Assembly (NCBI GenBank): GCA_015068085.1
Contig: SVLF01000015.1
Location: 1-49,946 of the forward strand
Direction: 5' to 3'
Origin: Oscillospiraceae bacterium
Lineage (GTDB): Bacteria > Bacillota > Clostridia > Oscillospirales > JAAYXM01
DNA: 49,946 nucleotides
The number at the start of each line of letters is the position of its first letter. Positions within the stretch are counted from its first letter, which is position 1. Shown here in pieces: positions 10,030 to 18,314 of this stretch. A model generated the notes under the pieces. The model was given only the letters and a program-made list of their open reading frames with translations, was not told the origin of the DNA and made no database searches. The position numbers and the translations under genes are program-made.

Positions 10030-10614
10030 TTACTGTCTTTTTGTTATTACCCTGTCGATAAGTCCGTACTTCATTGCCTCTTCGGCAGTCATAAAATTAT
10101 CGCGTTCAGTATCCTGCTCTATAACCTCAATCGGCTTTCCGGTAACATCAGACAAGATAGAATTCAGATGTGACTTGATACGGATTATGCGGTCGGCATG
10201 GATTTTAATATCCGTTGCCTGTCCCTGCATTCCGGAAAGAGGCTGATGTATCATAATCTCGGAATTCGGCAGAGCAAGACGCTTTCCGGGCGTCCCTGCA
10301 GCAAGCAGGAATGCACCCATAGATGCCGCCATTCCTACACAGATTGTGGAAACATCACATTTAATATACTGCATGGTATCATAAATTGCCATACCTGCTG
10401 TTATTGACCCGCCGGGAGAATTGATATAAAAATCAATATCCTTATCCGGATCCTGTGACTCAAGATACAAAAGCTGTGCAACAACAAGAGATGCTGTTGT
10501 GTCATTAACCTCTTCAGACAGCATAATTATTCTGTCGTTGAGAAGCCTTGAGAAAATGTCGTATGACCGCTCTCCACGGTTTGTCTGTTCTACTACTACG
10601 GGAACTAAACTCAT
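10030..10614 (-). CDS. clpP: ATP-dependent Clp protease proteolytic subunit ClpP
   Basis: Serine protease forming the tetradecameric chamber partnered by ClpX. With the start used here, the catalytic triad falls at the canonical numbers: Ser98 (GMAASMG), His123 (MIHQP) and Asp172. An ATG 21 bp upstream (10635) is in frame, but AGGAGAG lies 7 nt before the ATG at 10614, which decides the start; the protein is then 194 residues, normal for ClpP. A hairpin separates it from tig. The order tig-clpP-clpX-lon fits Clostridia. Confidence 0.98.
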   Translation of the reverse strand: MSLVPVVVEQTNRGERSYDIFSRLLNDRIIMLSEEVNDTTASLVVAQLLYLESQDPDKDIDFYINSPGGSITAGMAIYDTMQYIKCDVSTICVGMAASMGAFLLAAGTPGKRLALPNSEIMIHQPLSGMQGQATDIKIHADRIIRIKSHLNSILSDVTGKPIEVIEQDTERDNFMTAEEAMKYGLIDRVITKRQ

Positions 10615-10642
10615 TATTTTCACTCTCCTGTTCATTTTTAAA

Positions 10643-10677
10643 GATAGGCGCGAGGAAAAAAACTCCTCCCGCCTATC
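10643..10677 (-). terminator. tig-clpP intergenic hairpin (attenuator or processing stem)
   Basis: GATAGGCG (10643-10650) pairs with CGCCTATC (10670-10677), and inner GAGG/CCTC bases extend the stem. In minus-strand RNA it is followed by only CUUU, so it looks like a partial terminator or an mRNA-stabilising stem that sets clpP below or above tig expression, not a full stop. Confidence 0.6.
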
Positions 10678-10709
10678 CTACACTAATATTATGCTCAGAA
10701 TTTGGTAAA

Positions 10710-12176
10710 TTATTCTTTATCTTCTGTTTTCTTTGCAGTTGTCTTCTTTGCGGCAGGCTTCTTTGCTGTTGCAGACTTAGTTGTCTTTGCAACCTTTGTT
10801 TCGCCATCAGCCTTCTTTGTTGTTTTCTTCGCAGCAGGCTTCTTTTCTTCCGAGGCATCAGCCTTTTCTGCAGTCTTCTTCGTTGCAGTTTTCTTTGCCG
10901 GAGCTTTTGCTACTGCGTTTTCACGAATAAATGCAAGAGCCTTGATGGAATAAAGGTCGCTCTTCATTGCATCTGCCGGAAGGAATCCACGGATGCGGTC
11001 AATTTCCATACCGTACTGCTCAGAAAGCTTCTTATATTCAGCCTCAACGTCTTCATCTGTAGGCTCAAGTCCTTCAGCTTTTGAAACAGCTTCAAGAGCA
11101 AGGCGGGATTTAACCTGCTCCTGCGCCTGGTCGCGGAAGTTCTTGCGGAAATCATCCATATTGGACTGAATCATCTCAAGATACTGTTCAAGCGTGATAC
11201 CCTGCATCTGGAGACGCTGTGCAAAATCATTTGCAATCTGGTCAAGCTGAGCTTCAACCATAACCTCAGGAAGCTCAACCTTCATACCCTTAACAACCTC
11301 TTTGAGGAGAACTTCATCAAATGCATCGTTCGCCATTTTCTCACGGCTTTCACGAAGCTTCTTCTCAATACTCTTCTTAAGCTCATCAAGTGTTTCAAAC
11401 TCTGAAACATCCTTCGCAAACTCATCATCTGCAACCGGGAGTTCAGTTTCCTTAACTTCATGTACTTTTACTTTAAATACTGCCTCTTTACCTGCAAGCT
11501 CATCTGCATGGTATTCCTTCGGGAATGTAACATTTACATCGCACTCGTCATTTGCCTTCTTGCCGACAAGCTGATCTTCAAATCCCGGAATAAACTGGTT
11601 TGAACCGAGCTTCAGGCTGTGGTTTTCGCTCTTTCCGCCCTCGAACGCAACGCCGTCAACAAAACCTTCAAAATCAATAACGACAGTATCGCCGTTCTTT
11701 GCTTCGCGCTCCACAGTGATGAGACGTGCATTTCTTTCAAGCATAACGTTAAGCTCTGCCTCTATATCCTTCTTTGTTACGGAAACAGACGGCTTTGCAG
11801 CTTCAATACCCTTATATTTGCCGAGCTTTACCTCAGGCTTAACGGTAACGGTTGCTTTCACGGTAAAGCCATCTTCATTTATATCAACAAGCTCAACCTC
11901 AGGATAATCAACCGGCTCAATTCCGCTTTCCTTAACTGCAGCTTCAAAAGCATCCGGATAAGCAATATTAATAGCATCTTCAGTGAAAACACCTTTGCCA
12001 TACATACGCTCAATCATAGCTCTCGGAGCCTTGCCCTTACGGAAGCCCGGAACTGTAATCTTAGACTTGTTTTTGAGATATGCTTTCTGCATAGCCTCAT
12101 CAAATTCAGGCTTTTCTACCTGGATTTCGAGACACACCTTTCCGTTCTCGAGTTTTTCTGTTGATTTCAACTTCAT
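10710..12176 (-). CDS. tig: trigger factor with an Ala/Lys-rich C-terminal tail
   Basis: Ribosome-associated chaperone and peptidyl-prolyl isomerase that meets nascent chains at the exit tunnel. The N-terminal ribosome-binding domain has the signature region PGFRKGKAPRAMIE (near residue 45, GFRxGxxP). The FKBP-type PPIase domain follows (GDTVVIDFEGFVDG, residues ~160-250), then the helical C-terminal chaperone domain. It runs to 488 residues where ~430 is usual. The extra ~65 residues form a low-complexity tail of AKKTA, PAAKKTTKK-like repeats resembling histone H1 or HU tails. The function of the tail is unknown. It starts the protein quality control operon behind its own promoter. Confidence 0.96.
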   Translation of the reverse strand: MKLKSTEKLENGKVCLEIQVEKPEFDEAMQKAYLKNKSKITVPGFRKGKAPRAMIERMYGKGVFTEDAINIAYPDAFEAAVKESGIEPVDYPEVELVDINEDGFTVKATVTVKPEVKLGKYKGIEAAKPSVSVTKKDIEAELNVMLERNARLITVEREAKNGDTVVIDFEGFVDGVAFEGGKSENHSLKLGSNQFIPGFEDQLVGKKANDECDVNVTFPKEYHADELAGKEAVFKVKVHEVKETELPVADDEFAKDVSEFETLDELKKSIEKKLRESREKMANDAFDEVLLKEVVKGMKVELPEVMVEAQLDQIANDFAQRLQMQGITLEQYLEMIQSNMDDFRKNFRDQAQEQVKSRLALEAVSKAEGLEPTDEDVEAEYKKLSEQYGMEIDRIRGFLPADAMKSDLYSIKALAFIRENAVAKAPAKKTATKKTAEKADASEEKKPAAKKTTKKADGETKVAKTTKSATAKKPAAKKTTAKKTEDKE

Positions 12177-12213
12177 TTGAGACCATTCCTTTCGAATCGG
12201 TTATAACCTAATT

Positions 12214-12242
12214 ATTGTAACAGATTTTTTCCGATTTTTCCA
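12214..12242 (-). promoter_or_regulatory. promoter of the tig-clpP-clpX-lon operon
   Basis: On the minus strand, TGGAAA (12237-12242), 17 bp, then TACAAT (12214-12219), with TG one base before the -10. The transcript would have a leader of about 30 nt. No CtsR-type operator was recognised. Confidence 0.6.
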
Positions 12243-12328
12243 CATATTTTTTTATTTTTTAGAAAAAATTCTTTATTTTGTGATTTTGTGCCAGTTTTTT
12301 ATTCGTTTTTTTGATTTTTTTGTTGCTT

Positions 12329-13018
12329 TTAACCTATAAAAAGAGGTTCAAAAGAGAGGTAATCTGCAGATATGAGGGTATATTCCACACCTTTATGCAT
12401 TCCGGAAAATGCACTTTTATGACCGTAGCTGTGCAGATGACCGTAAAAACACCGGCTCACGCCAAACTCATTAAGCATATCGGTAATTTCCTCACACTCA
12501 TATCCCGCGCAGACAGGGGGATAATGCAGAAAACATAAAAGTTCTCTTACCCCAAATTTTCTCCCTTCTTCAAGAGACCTCCGGAGACGCCCTATCTCCC
12601 TGTCGTATATTTTCCGGCTTTCTCCGTTTTCCTCTTCATAAAACCAACCGCGCGTACCGCAAATTGCCACGTCATTGAATTTGAAAGCGTTATTATGAAG
12701 AATGTCAATTGAAGTAATACCGTTTTCCGAAAAAAACCGCTTCGTCTTGGTTGCTGTTTCCCACCAGTAATCATGATTACCTTTTGAGATAATTTTTTTA
12801 CCCGGAAACGAATCAATCAGCTTAAAATCAAGAAGTGACTCAGACAAAGACATAGCCCACGAGATATCGCCCGGAATAACGGTTATGTCTTCTTCCGTAA
12901 GTTTTTCAAATCCCCGGATTATTCGCTTTTCATAATCACACCACAACGGGCCGAAAACATCCATTGGCTTGTTTACGGATTTTGACAAATGCAAATCAGC
13001 AATTGCATATATCGCCAT
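12329..13018 (-). CDS. calcineurin-like metallophosphoesterase
   Basis: A 229-residue cytoplasmic two-metal phosphoesterase. The five family blocks are visible: IADLHLS (Asp8 and His10), the Asp block VIPGDISWA, SKGNHDYWW, the later His in LLCFLHYPP, and the C-terminal YGHLHSYGH. The substrate is unknown; relatives include phosphodiesterases and nucleotide phosphatases. The ATG overlaps the TAA of thrC by one base and the ribosome binding site GGAGGGAG lies inside thrC, so translation is coupled and it ends the rplS-thrC operon. The gap to the tig promoter shows only T-rich DNA and a weak stem at the stop codon. Confidence 0.88.
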   Translation of the reverse strand: MAIYAIADLHLSKSVNKPMDVFGPLWCDYEKRIIRGFEKLTEEDITVIPGDISWAMSLSESLLDFKLIDSFPGKKIISKGNHDYWWETATKTKRFFSENGITSIDILHNNAFKFNDVAICGTRGWFYEEENGESRKIYDREIGRLRRSLEEGRKFGVRELLCFLHYPPVCAGYECEEITDMLNEFGVSRCFYGHLHSYGHKSAFSGMHKGVEYTLISADYLSFEPLFIG

Positions 13019-14514
13019 TAAAGCGCTCCCTCCGTAAATTTGAGAACAACATCGGGAAGCTCTTCTCGGGTTGTTGTGTTTACAAAACGCTCTTCTTTTT
13101 CAAATATCGAAGCAAGAGGTGCCGGAATTTTCTGTCCGGTCGTTTTCGAGAGGATTCGAAGCAGTTCTTCTCCTCCGGATGTAATATCTATCCCGAGCGC
13201 AGACAAAACACTGTCTGCAAACTTAAACGGACTTGCGGTAGACGCAAGAAGCGTCACAGCTTCATCTCCTGTTTCTTTTACATACTTTCTGTATACATTC
13301 ACCCCGACCGCAGTATGCGTGTCAATAAGGTAATTATGCTCACTAAACACATTTGAAATGGTTTTGAGCGTTTCATCATCATTGCAGCAACCGCCGTAGA
13401 ACAACTCCGAAATTTTTTCAAATATTTCAGCACTCACAGTGTACGCGCCATCGCTTTTAAGCTTGGACATATACTTTTTAACAGTTTTATCGTCATTTCC
13501 GGACAAATTAAAGATAAGACGTTCAAGGTTGCTTGATATAAGAATATCCATTGCCGGCGAAGTTGTCACATGAAACTCTCTGCACTTGTCATATTTACCG
13601 GTGTTAAAAAAGTCAGTAAGTACGTTATTGGAATTCGAAGCACAAATGAATTTCTTTATCGGGATTCCCATTTCGCGCGCGTAGAACGCCGCAAGAATAT
13701 TGCCGAAATTTCCGGTAGGAACACATACGTTAATCTCATCATTCTCGCTTATTGAGCCGCTTTTGAGCAAATCAAAGTATCCGGAAACATAGTATGCAAT
13801 CTGCGGAACAGCTCTGCCCCAGTTTATTGAATTTGCCGATGAGAAAATGCAACCGTTATCAGAAGCTTTTCCGCGAATTTCTTCATCAGAAAAAATCTCC
13901 TTCATAGCAGACTGAACATCATCAAAGTTTCCGACAACCGATGAAACATAAACGTTTTCACCGGACTGAGTTGTCATCTGACGCTCCTGGATTTTGCTTA
14001 CGCCGTCCTTAGGGTAAAATACAGCAATTTTCGTTCCCTCAACATCTGCAAACCCCTCAAGAGCAGCCTTGCCGGTATCACCCGAAGTTGCAACAAGAAT
14101 GCTTGCACATCTTTTTTCTCCGGTCTTTTTCAATGCTGCAGAAAGAAGATGCGGCAACATCTGAAGAGCCATATCCTTAAACGCACAGGTAGGACCGTGC
14201 CAAAGCTCTAAAACACCAAGGTTCGGCTCAAGCATATGAACAGGTGCCGTTGCATCAGAATCAAACTTGCCGTTACCGTAGGCTTTCTCTGAAAAATCAC
14301 AAAGTTCTTCTTCCGAAAAATCTGTAAGAAATTTTCCGAGAACGAACGCTGCACGCTCACGGTAAGATGCATCGAGCAGATATTTCTTTTCGTCATCCGT
14401 AAGCTTCGGAATGCTTTCCGGACAGAAAAGGCCTCCATCTTTACTGAGCCCTCTTACAATGGCCTCAGCTGATGAAACAGAAAGTGTTGTGTCTCGTGTA
14501 CTGAAATAATTCAT
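13018..14514 (-). CDS. thrC: threonine synthase
   Basis: Converts O-phospho-L-homoserine to L-threonine; PLP enzyme of the tryptophan synthase beta fold, cytoplasmic. At 498 residues it is the long form, with the N-terminal region MNYFSTRDTTLSVSSAEAIV and GLSKDGGLF typical of that subfamily. The PLP Lys113 is in GPTCAFKDMALQML. The phosphate loop is ATSGDTGKAALEG, and the NFGNILAAFYA segment follows. GGAGGAAAG precedes the ATG. It lies 17 bp after yraN. No T-box or other leader fits in that gap, so regulation by threonine is not evident here; it seems placed in a housekeeping operon by chance of order. Confidence 0.96.
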   Translation of the reverse strand: MNYFSTRDTTLSVSSAEAIVRGLSKDGGLFCPESIPKLTDDEKKYLLDASYRERAAFVLGKFLTDFSEEELCDFSEKAYGNGKFDSDATAPVHMLEPNLGVLELWHGPTCAFKDMALQMLPHLLSAALKKTGEKRCASILVATSGDTGKAALEGFADVEGTKIAVFYPKDGVSKIQERQMTTQSGENVYVSSVVGNFDDVQSAMKEIFSDEEIRGKASDNGCIFSSANSINWGRAVPQIAYYVSGYFDLLKSGSISENDEINVCVPTGNFGNILAAFYAREMGIPIKKFICASNSNNVLTDFFNTGKYDKCREFHVTTSPAMDILISSNLERLIFNLSGNDDKTVKKYMSKLKSDGAYTVSAEIFEKISELFYGGCCNDDETLKTISNVFSEHNYLIDTHTAVGVNVYRKYVKETGDEAVTLLASTASPFKFADSVLSALGIDITSGGEELLRILSKTTGQKIPAPLASIFEKEERFVNTTTREELPDVVLKFTEGAL

Positions 14515-14531
14515 AGACTTTCCTCCATGGA

Positions 14532-14903
14532 TTAAAACGCACTTCCGTAAAATGCGTTTTCTATATGATTTATAGTGTAGTTATCGGATATTCCATCCGG
14601 TGCATATACTTCGATTATATCAAAGCGAACGATTTTTTCGGTCCTGTTTTTTGCAAGCCACACGCGCGCCGTAAGATTTATTTTTCTTTGTTTTTCCCGT
14701 GTTACAAATTGCTCTGCTTTTCCAAACGCATCGTTTTTTCGAAGCTTTACCTCCACGAAAACGACTGTGTTTTTATTCTCGGCAATGAGATCAATTTCAC
14801 CGAACCGGGTTCTGTAATTTACGCCGATAAGCTTATACTTCTTTTTTCTGAGGTACTCTGCCGCCTTCGCCTCGCCCCATTTGCCGAGAAGCAACGTGTT
14901 CAT
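14532..14903 (-). CDS. yraN: YraN/UPF0102 family nuclease-fold protein
   Basis: A 123-residue protein with the restriction-endonuclease-like fold of the UPF0102 family. The motifs seen are GKWGEAKAAEYLRKKKYK, then RFGEIDLIA and FVEVKLRK, which match the PD-(D/E)xK core (Asp, ExK). Family members are thought to act in DNA processing, but the role is not established. Its ATG overlaps the TGA of rnhB by 4 nt (ATGA), so the two are translationally coupled, the usual rnhB-yraN pair. Confidence 0.92.
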   Translation of the reverse strand: MNTLLLGKWGEAKAAEYLRKKKYKLIGVNYRTRFGEIDLIAENKNTVVFVEVKLRKNDAFGKAEQFVTREKQRKINLTARVWLAKNRTEKIVRFDIIEVYAPDGISDNYTINHIENAFYGSAF

Positions 14904-15520
14904 CGAAGAAGAATCCCACCTTTATATTTTTTGAAGAAGGTTTTTCTGTGGACATCCGAAATACCGTAAGCCTCTACCATTTCATAATGCAATTTCGTCG
15001 GATATCCCTTATGTTTTTCAAATCTATATTCAGGATAACGCTCCGCAAGCTTAAGCATAAACCTGTCTCTGCTGACTTTTGCAAGGATTGATGCCGCGGC
15101 AATATTAGCCGACAGGCTGTCCCCCTTTACAAGACTTTTTATATGTATATCCGTTTCAAAAGTTTTATTTCCATCCACAAGAATAACATCAGGCGAAACA
15201 GAAAGCTTTGAAACCGCGCGCTTCATCGCAAGAAGAGAAGCATTTAAAATATTTATATCATCTATTTCCTTTTCATCCGACGATGCAATGCCAAAAGCAA
15301 TCGCTTTCTCACAGATTATATCAAAGAGCGCTTCCCTTTTTTTCTCGCTGAGCTTTTTGGAATCATCAAGTCCGTCAATTTGAAGCTCCTGCGGCAAAAT
15401 AACTGCAGCAGCAAAAACCGGACCGGCAAGAGGACCTCTCCCCGCTTCATCAACTCCGCAAACGAGCTTACAGCCTTTTTCCAGATACTCACGCTCATAC
15501 AACCACATATCACGTTCCAT
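14900..15520 (-). CDS. rnhB: ribonuclease HII
   Basis: Removes ribonucleotides misincorporated in DNA and RNA in RNA-DNA hybrids. At 206 residues it has the usual length. The first catalytic pair is Asp24-Glu25 in CGVDEAGRGPLAGP. The later acidic residues lie in VILVDGNK and AAASILAKVSRDR. The Tyr/Lys segment HKGYPTKLH near residue 170 is characteristic. CGGAGGT lies 7 nt before the ATG. It follows rbgA by 12 bp, as in Bacillus (ylqF-rnhB). Confidence 0.96.
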   Translation of the reverse strand: MERDMWLYEREYLEKGCKLVCGVDEAGRGPLAGPVFAAAVILPQELQIDGLDDSKKLSEKKREALFDIICEKAIAFGIASSDEKEIDDINILNASLLAMKRAVSKLSVSPDVILVDGNKTFETDIHIKSLVKGDSLSANIAAASILAKVSRDRFMLKLAERYPEYRFEKHKGYPTKLHYEMVEAYGISDVHRKTFFKKYKGGILLR

Positions 15521-15532
15521 AAGCGACCTCCG

Positions 15533-16435
15533 TTATTCTGACAGCATTCCGCGAAGCTCTATTTTTTCAAGAGGTTCGCGATCTGCTTCATCAACGCTTT
15601 CAAGCGTGATTTTGCCGAGAGCTCCTGCCCGGAATTCGTCAAGAAGAGTCTTTGCCATACGTTCCGTATTAACCTCTCCTCCGGAAATCAAAAAAACACG
15701 TGACTTTCCGGCTCTTTCAAGTATATCATATCCCGGTTCTTCTGTGTTGCAGGTTATTTTATATCTTGCATTAAGGTTTCCAGAATAACGCTCAGACAAA
15801 ACTTCCATAAAAAGCGAAGCAAGAGTTTCTATATCAAGAATATCATCTTTAATAGCTCCTGTAAATGCAAGGTTAAGTGCGGTTCTTTTATCGTCAAACT
15901 TCGGCCAAAGCATACCCGGCGTATCAAGCAGCTCAATACCGTTACCGACACGAATCCACTGCTTATCACGAGTAACACCCGGGCGATCCTCAGCCTTTGC
16001 AATATTGCGGCCTGAAACGCGGTTAATAAACGACGATTTACCGACATTCGGAACTCCGCATATCATGATACGGACACTTCTTCCGACCTGTCCTTTTTCA
16101 CGATAGCTTTCAAGCTTTTTTGCAAGAAGCTGTTTTATTGCCGAAGGAAACGCAGAAACCCCTCCGCCGTTTTTCGAATTGGTCTCCAGAACGGAATATC
16201 CCTTTGTACGGTAATACGCCGCCCATTCTTTTGTCTTTGCATCGTCTGCTAAATCAACGCGGTTTAAAACAATGAGCCTTGGCTTATCCTTTGACAGCTC
16301 TGCAATATCATAGTTTCTGCTCGAAACCGGAATACGCGCATCCAAAATCTCACATACGGCATCTACCATTTTGAGATTATCCGATATCATCCGGCGCGTT
16401 TTCGTCATATGTCCCGGATACCATTGAATATCCAT
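15533..16435 (-). CDS. rbgA: ribosome biogenesis GTPase RbgA (YlqF)
   Basis: Circularly permuted GTPase that completes late 50S subunit assembly. The G motifs occur in permuted order: G4 LNRVDLAD (residue ~58), then G1 GVPNVGKSS (~126), then G3 DTPGML (~173). The opening IQWYPGHMTKTRR is the family signature, and the C-terminal RNA-binding helical domain ends near residue 290. Length 300 is normal. AAGGAG precedes the ATG. It lies 18 bp after lepB. Confidence 0.96.
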   Translation of the reverse strand: MDIQWYPGHMTKTRRMISDNLKMVDAVCEILDARIPVSSRNYDIAELSKDKPRLIVLNRVDLADDAKTKEWAAYYRTKGYSVLETNSKNGGGVSAFPSAIKQLLAKKLESYREKGQVGRSVRIMICGVPNVGKSSFINRVSGRNIAKAEDRPGVTRDKQWIRVGNGIELLDTPGMLWPKFDDKRTALNLAFTGAIKDDILDIETLASLFMEVLSERYSGNLNARYKITCNTEEPGYDILERAGKSRVFLISGGEVNTERMAKTLLDEFRAGALGKITLESVDEADREPLEKIELRGMLSE

Positions 16436-16453
16436 ATATCGCGTCTCCTTTTT

Positions 16454-17032
16454 CTAATTCACCGTTCCGAACGCCGATACAGGCAACAATCTCAGAAGAA
16501 GCCTTCCGAGAATGCACGACTCATGTACCATACCAAGACTTGCATCACGGCTGTCAGCGCTGTGGTTACGGTTATCCCCCATAACAAACACACAGTTTTC
16601 CGGCACTGTTGCCGGGAAGCTCATACTGATGTTACGATGAGTAGGCTCTGCGATGTACGGCTCCGAAAGTTCCTTACCGTCAACATATACAATTCCTTTT
16701 TCGAAGTCAATATCGACTGTCTGATTTTCTGTTGCTATAACGCGCTTCACTATCATCTTTCCGTCCATGAAAGAATTCTTGGACAAAACAACAATATCGC
16801 CCCTCTCAGGTTCGTAAAACAGATCAGAAATAACGAGCCAATCCTTATGATGAAGCGTCGGCATCATAGACTCACCGTCAACGCCTACAATACGAAACAA
16901 AAATATAAATATAAGAACAATTGCGCTGAGAATAAATACAATATTCTGAACCCAATCAAAAATTTCGTTTTTCATATCGGCAACGGAGTTTTTTTCCTCC
17001 GGAACCTCGTTTATATTCAAATTTTCAGACAT
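16454..17032 (-). CDS. lepB: type I signal peptidase
   Basis: Membrane serine protease that removes signal peptides from exported proteins. The frame stays open far upstream, through rplS on another frame, but AAGGAGGAG lies 7 nt before the ATG at 17032, giving 192 residues, normal for Gram-positive SPases. One transmembrane helix spans residues ~28-48, with the N-terminus inside. The catalytic dyad is Ser55 (DGESMMPTL) and Lys96 (KMIVKRVIA). The last conserved box is GDNRNHSADSR. It probably processes the large secreted proteins encoded further along. Confidence 0.96.
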   Translation of the reverse strand: MSENLNINEVPEEKNSVADMKNEIFDWVQNIVFILSAIVLIFIFLFRIVGVDGESMMPTLHHKDWLVISDLFYEPERGDIVVLSKNSFMDGKMIVKRVIATENQTVDIDFEKGIVYVDGKELSEPYIAEPTHRNISMSFPATVPENCVFVMGDNRNHSADSRDASLGMVHESCILGRLLLRLLPVSAFGTVN

Positions 17033-17056
17033 AGAAGCTCCTCCTTGAGAAGTGTG

Positions 17057-17086
17057 AAAAGGGGGAAGACCAAAAAGCCCTCCCCT
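17057..17086 (-). terminator. rplS-lepB intergenic terminator or attenuator
   Basis: In minus-strand RNA, GGGGA pairs with UCCCC and three more pairs with wobbles extend the stem; the loop is U-rich and the stem is followed by CUUUU. It lies between the rplS stop and the lepB ribosome binding site, so it probably lets part of the transcription through, giving more L19 than the genes behind it. Confidence 0.6.
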
Positions 17087-17093
17087 TCTCCTT

Positions 17094-17435
17094 TTAGATA
17101 TCTTCTTTGACCTTTGCAGCCTTACCGACTCTGCCGCGCAGATAGTAAAGCTTAGCACGTCTGACTTTACCCTTACGGACAAGTTCAAACTTGACAACGT
17201 GCGGTGCGTGAATCGGGAAAACCTTTTCAACGCCAACGCCGTAGGACAAGCGACGTACTGTAACCGTTTCCTGAATACCGCCATGCTTCTTGGCAATTAT
17301 TGTGCCTTCGAAAACCTGAACACGCTCACGGTTACCTTCCTTGATAAGGACATGGACACGAACAGTGTCACCAATGTTTATCTCAGGTAAATCCTTTTTA
17401 ATCTGACTGTCAGTCAAATTCTTGATAAGATCCAT
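17094..17435 (-). CDS. rplS: 50S ribosomal protein L19
   Basis: Structural protein at the 30S-50S interface. All 113 residues match the L19 pattern: an IGDTVRVHV start of the barrel, then [15 protein letters not shown], then [10 protein letters not shown], and the basic [18 protein letters not shown] end. AAAGGAGGAG precedes the ATG. It heads the operon rplS-lepB-rbgA-rnhB-yraN-thrC. An 80-nt leader separates it from the promoter; it contains GC-rich segments (e.g. ACGGGCGGTCC) that could fold, but I did not recognise a known L19 leader. Confidence 0.99.
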   Translation of the reverse strand: MDLIKNLTDSQIKKDLPEINIGDTVRVHVLIKEGNRERVQVFEGTIIAKKHGGIQETVTVRRLSYGVGVEKVFPIHAPHVVKFELVRKGKVRRAKLYYLRGRVGKAAKVKEDI

Positions 17436-17516
17436 TGATGCACTCCTCCTTTCTTCATAGACGTTCTTGCCTCAAAAAAGACGCAGACAGAGGACCGCCC
17501 GTTTTATAACTATGAT

Positions 17517-17545
17517 ATCATATCATATATTCAAGGAAAAATCAA
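17517..17545 (-). promoter_or_regulatory. promoter of the rplS operon
   Basis: On the minus strand, TTGATT (17540-17545), a 17-bp spacer, then TATGAT (17517-17522) preceded by an extended TGA. The -10 is embedded in repeated ATATGAT units. Transcription would begin near 17510. Confidence 0.7.
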
Positions 17546-17597
17546 GTATTTTTTTCTTTTTCTTACAAAAAGCATTTTTACAGTTCTTTTTTATGTT

Positions 17598-18314
17598 TTA
17601 CATCATCATGGTTTCAACAAGCGAGATTGCAAAAAGGTTATGCATTTCTCTCGTCGGATGGTTTAATTTGTTTGACAAAAGCTCGGTTACATTAACTCCA
17701 AGTTCTGCCAGCTTCTTCCATTTTGCATAAACATCACAGACAGGAATATTCTCTTCATTGCAGAGTTCACGAGCGGCGTCCATATAGCGATCGGGAACGC
17801 CACGTTTCTGACGGTCAGACAATTTTTCAGCAAGCTCAACGAAGCTCGGATGAATAGTTGCGCTTACGTTTTCTGCCATCATACAAGGCGTCATAAAAAT
17901 TATTTCGCTTCCCGCTTCTTTCAGACGGTGGAAAATACCGCGCAGACTCTCAATGTATTCGCCTATCCCCTCGTCCTCTTTTTCACAGTCATTGAGTCCA
18001 AAACAGACCACTGTGAGGTCAGGATTTTTTGACAGTACATCACGTTCAATGCGCGAAAGACCGTAAGGTGCTTTTGTTCCCGCAATACCTGCATTTATAA
18101 TATTTAACGGCACTGTCGGAAAAAGAGTACCAAGGATATCCGAAACTTTTTTGTGGTAAACATTCTCATGGTCAAACACATTATCAAATCCACCGTTGTT
18201 TCTCGGAACAAGCTCAAAGCAGCCTTCGGTAATGCTATCACCCAAAAAAGCTATTGTCGGACGCTGATTGTCAGCATTTTGCGCCTTTGCCGCTATTTTT
18301 TCAATTATTTTCAT
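17598..18314 (-). CDS. SGNH/GDSL-type esterase, cytoplasmic
   Basis: A 238-residue hydrolase of the SGNH superfamily, likely a carbohydrate or acyl esterase. Block I is LGDSITEG with nucleophile Ser27. Block III is VCFGLNDCEKE (the Asn of the oxyanion hole). The catalytic His is in KLNHPTREMHNLFA near the C-terminus. There is no signal peptide, so it acts inside the cell, presumably on imported decorated oligosaccharides (inference). Its start overlaps the stop of the second esterase by 4 nt (ATGA), and it is the last gene of the GH43 operon. Confidence 0.87.
   Translation of the reverse strand: MKIIEKIAAKAQNADNQRPTIAFLGDSITEGCFELVPRNNGGFDNVFDHENVYHKKVSDILGTLFPTVPLNIINAGIAGTKAPYGLSRIERDVLSKNPDLTVVCFGLNDCEKEDEGIGEYIESLRGIFHRLKEAGSEIIFMTPCMMAENVSATIHPSFVELAEKLSDRQKRGVPDRYMDAARELCNEENIPVCDVYAKWKKLAELGVNVTELLSNKLNHPTREMHNLFAISLVETMMM

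Noticed and set aside
17436..17510. Known L19 leader regulatory RNA before rplS
   Set aside because: The leader has GC-rich stretches but I could not match it to the described L19 leader fold.
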